Shown: positions 62,951 through 64,000 of the stretch, piece by piece | How the letters are laid out: each line of letters starts with the position of its first letter | Position numbering within the stretch: position 1 is the stretch's first letter | Notes under the pieces: generated by a model | What the model was told of the DNA's origin: nothing | What the model saw: the letters and a program-made list of their open reading frames with translations, nothing else | Database searches by the model: none | DNA from: Flavobacterium sp. | GTDB taxonomy: Bacteria; Bacteroidota; Bacteroidia; Flavobacteriales; Flavobacteriaceae | Length of the DNA: 64,000 bases | Direction: 5' to 3' | Assembly (NCBI GenBank): GCA_016714905.1 | Contig: JADKBW010000009.1 | Coordinates: 62,001 to 126,000 of the forward strand | Made by a program: the position numbers and the translations under genes

Positions 62951-64000
62951 ATGAATATATATTGGTTTCGCCGCGATTTGCGATTAGAAGATAATAAGGG
63001 TTTGTTTGAAGCCTTAACAAGCGGCGAACCGGTTTTGCCGATTTTTATTTTTGATTCCGAGATTTTGAATCAATTATCAAAAGACGATGCCCGCGTTACG
63101 TTTATTCATGATTTGCTATCAAAGATAAATACTGAGCTACAACAAATTGGAAAATCATTGGCGGTCTTTTTTGGAGATCCAATCGCAATTATTGAAAAAC
63201 TCATTACTGAAAATAGGATCAAAAGTCTTTATGCCAATAGAGATTACGAACCATACGCACGTCAACGAGATAAGGCGATTTACGAATTATTACAGTCTCA
63301 CAACATCGAATTCAAAAGTTATAAAGATCAAGTTATTTTCGAAAAAAGTGAAGTCACCAAAGACGACGGTTTACCTTATGTTGTTTACACTCCATACTCT
63401 CGAAAATGGAAAGAAAACTTCAAAAAAAATCAACTACAATTCTCAGCTTCGGAAGATCATTTATATAACATTTCTGCTCATAACTATCCTTTTTTAAGCT
63501 TAGAAGAAATCGGTTTTAAAAGATCTTCCATCAAAGTCATACCATTCGATGTTTCTGAAAATCTCATACAAAATTATGAGGCGACACGGAATTTTCCTGC
63601 GGTAAATAAAACTTCCTATCTCGGCGCTTATCTCCGATTCGGTGCGGTAAGCATTCGAAAAATTGTAGCAAAAGCGATACAAGAAAAAAATGAAACTTTC
63701 CTAAATGAACTCATTTGGCGGGAGTTTTTTATGCAAATTCTGTGGCATTATCCACACACAAAAAACAACAGTTTTCGTCCGAAATATGATGCGATTAAAT
63801 GGAATAATAACGAAGAAGAATTTCAAAAATGGTGCGAAGGAAAAACGGGATATCCTTTTGTTGATGCCGGAATGCGTGAACTCAACGCAACGGGACACAT
63901 GCACAACCGCGTTCGAATGATCGTTGCGAGTTTTCTTTGCAAGCATCTACTTATCGATTGGCGCTGGGGTGAAACCTATTTCGCTCAAAAGCTACTCGAT
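62951..64000 (+). CDS. Photolyase/cryptochrome family protein, cut by window edge
   Basis: Open for 350 codons to the end of the window. It begins MNIYWFRRDLRLEDNKGLFE, the standard photolyase N terminus with its alpha/beta antenna domain (PVLPIFIFDSEILNQL, SLAVFFGDPIAIIEKLI, VVYTPYSRKWKENF). The FAD domain follows: SYLGAYLRFGAVSIRKI, NELIWREFFMQILWHYPH, GKTGYPFVDAGMRELNATGH and MHNRVRMIVASFLCKHLLID, including the usual Trp-rich WRWGETYFAQKLLD end. It most likely repairs cyclobutane dimers in light; a signalling cryptochrome is the alternative. Third gene of the SRPBCC-SDR-photolyase operon. Confidence 0.93.
   Translation, partial: MNIYWFRRDLRLEDNKGLFEALTSGEPVLPIFIFDSEILNQLSKDDARVTFIHDLLSKINTELQQIGKSLAVFFGDPIAIIEKLITENRIKSLYANRDYEPYARQRDKAIYELLQSHNIEFKSYKDQVIFEKSEVTKDDGLPYVVYTPYSRKWKENFKKNQLQFSASEDHLYNISAHNYPFLSLEEIGFKRSSIKVIPFDVSENLIQNYEATRNFPAVNKTSYLGAYLRFGAVSIRKIVAKAIQEKNETFLNELIWREFFMQILWHYPHTKNNSFRPKYDAIKWNNNEEEFQKWCEGKTGYPFVDAGMRELNATGHMHNRVRMIVASFLCKHLLIDWRWGETYFAQKLLD

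Noticed and set aside
1..64000. tRNA, rRNA, prophage, transposase or defence island
   Set aside because: I looked for cloverleaf-like regions, integrase and transposase motifs and known defence domains in both strands and found none that I could support.

Overview
The window is AT-rich, densely coded bacterial DNA of Flavobacteriaceae type (Flavobacterium or a close relative). The evidence is a Bacteroidetes-style promoter (TTG, 19 nt, TACTTTTG) before rpsF, type IX secretion (T9SS) C-terminal sorting domains, a divergent omega subunit, a fused CcsBA cytochrome c maturation protein, FabV, and many lineage-typical families (DUF4835, DUF2911, DUF6495, DUF6913, DUF2520). No rRNA, tRNA, CRISPR array, insertion sequence or phage gene was seen. 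No gene-free stretch exceeds about 200 bases.

Layout. 1-3670 (-): response regulator (cut by the left edge), its sensor kinase, coaE and a membrane glycosyltransferase. 3756-15614 (-): a tandem array of five large secreted T9SS proteins built from shuffled repeat modules, each gene followed by its own hairpin terminator. 15769-23491 (-): housekeeping block fabV, recN, DUF4835 (PorD-like), coaBC, rpoZ, bamD, dapA, DUF6913. 23540-25371 (+): a 5'-nucleotidase split into two genes. 25368-27469 (-): three tandem paralogous membrane proteins, probably YhhN-like. 27598-31437 (-): ligA, DUF6495 and the rpsF-rpsR-rplI operon. 31607-34748: a LytTR regulator convergent with priA. 34782-47182 (mostly -): DUF2147, YihY, nadC and a menaquinone region (menC, menA, menB, menD) interspersed with a TPR lipoprotein-size secreted protein, an MBL-fold hydrolase, PH-domain membrane proteins and a CvfB-like protein. 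47306-55750: thioredoxin-like protein, GNAT, glutathione peroxidase, CcsBA, then a (+) run DUF2520, KdsC, UbiA, Maf. 55939-60746 (+): small secreted protein, PIG-L deacetylase, a 35-residue membrane peptide and a sodium:solute symporter. 60799-64000: DUF2911, then SRPBCC, SDR and a photolyase/cryptochrome cut by the right edge.

The sequence carries roughly 25 single-base indels, mostly one base lost from A/T homopolymers, and they hit essential genes (coaE, coaBC, dapA, ligA, priA). They look like uncorrected read errors rather than biology. I therefore report each broken gene as one feature with its inferred breakpoints. After repair, nearly every gene is intact.

The most unusual items are the modular T9SS array, a dispersed ~80-bp imperfect-palindrome repeat present three times between genes, the triple membrane-protein cluster, the tiny membrane peptide coupled to the symporter, an SDR without the catalytic tyrosine beside a photolyase, and a strong terminator hidden inside the 3' end of priA.
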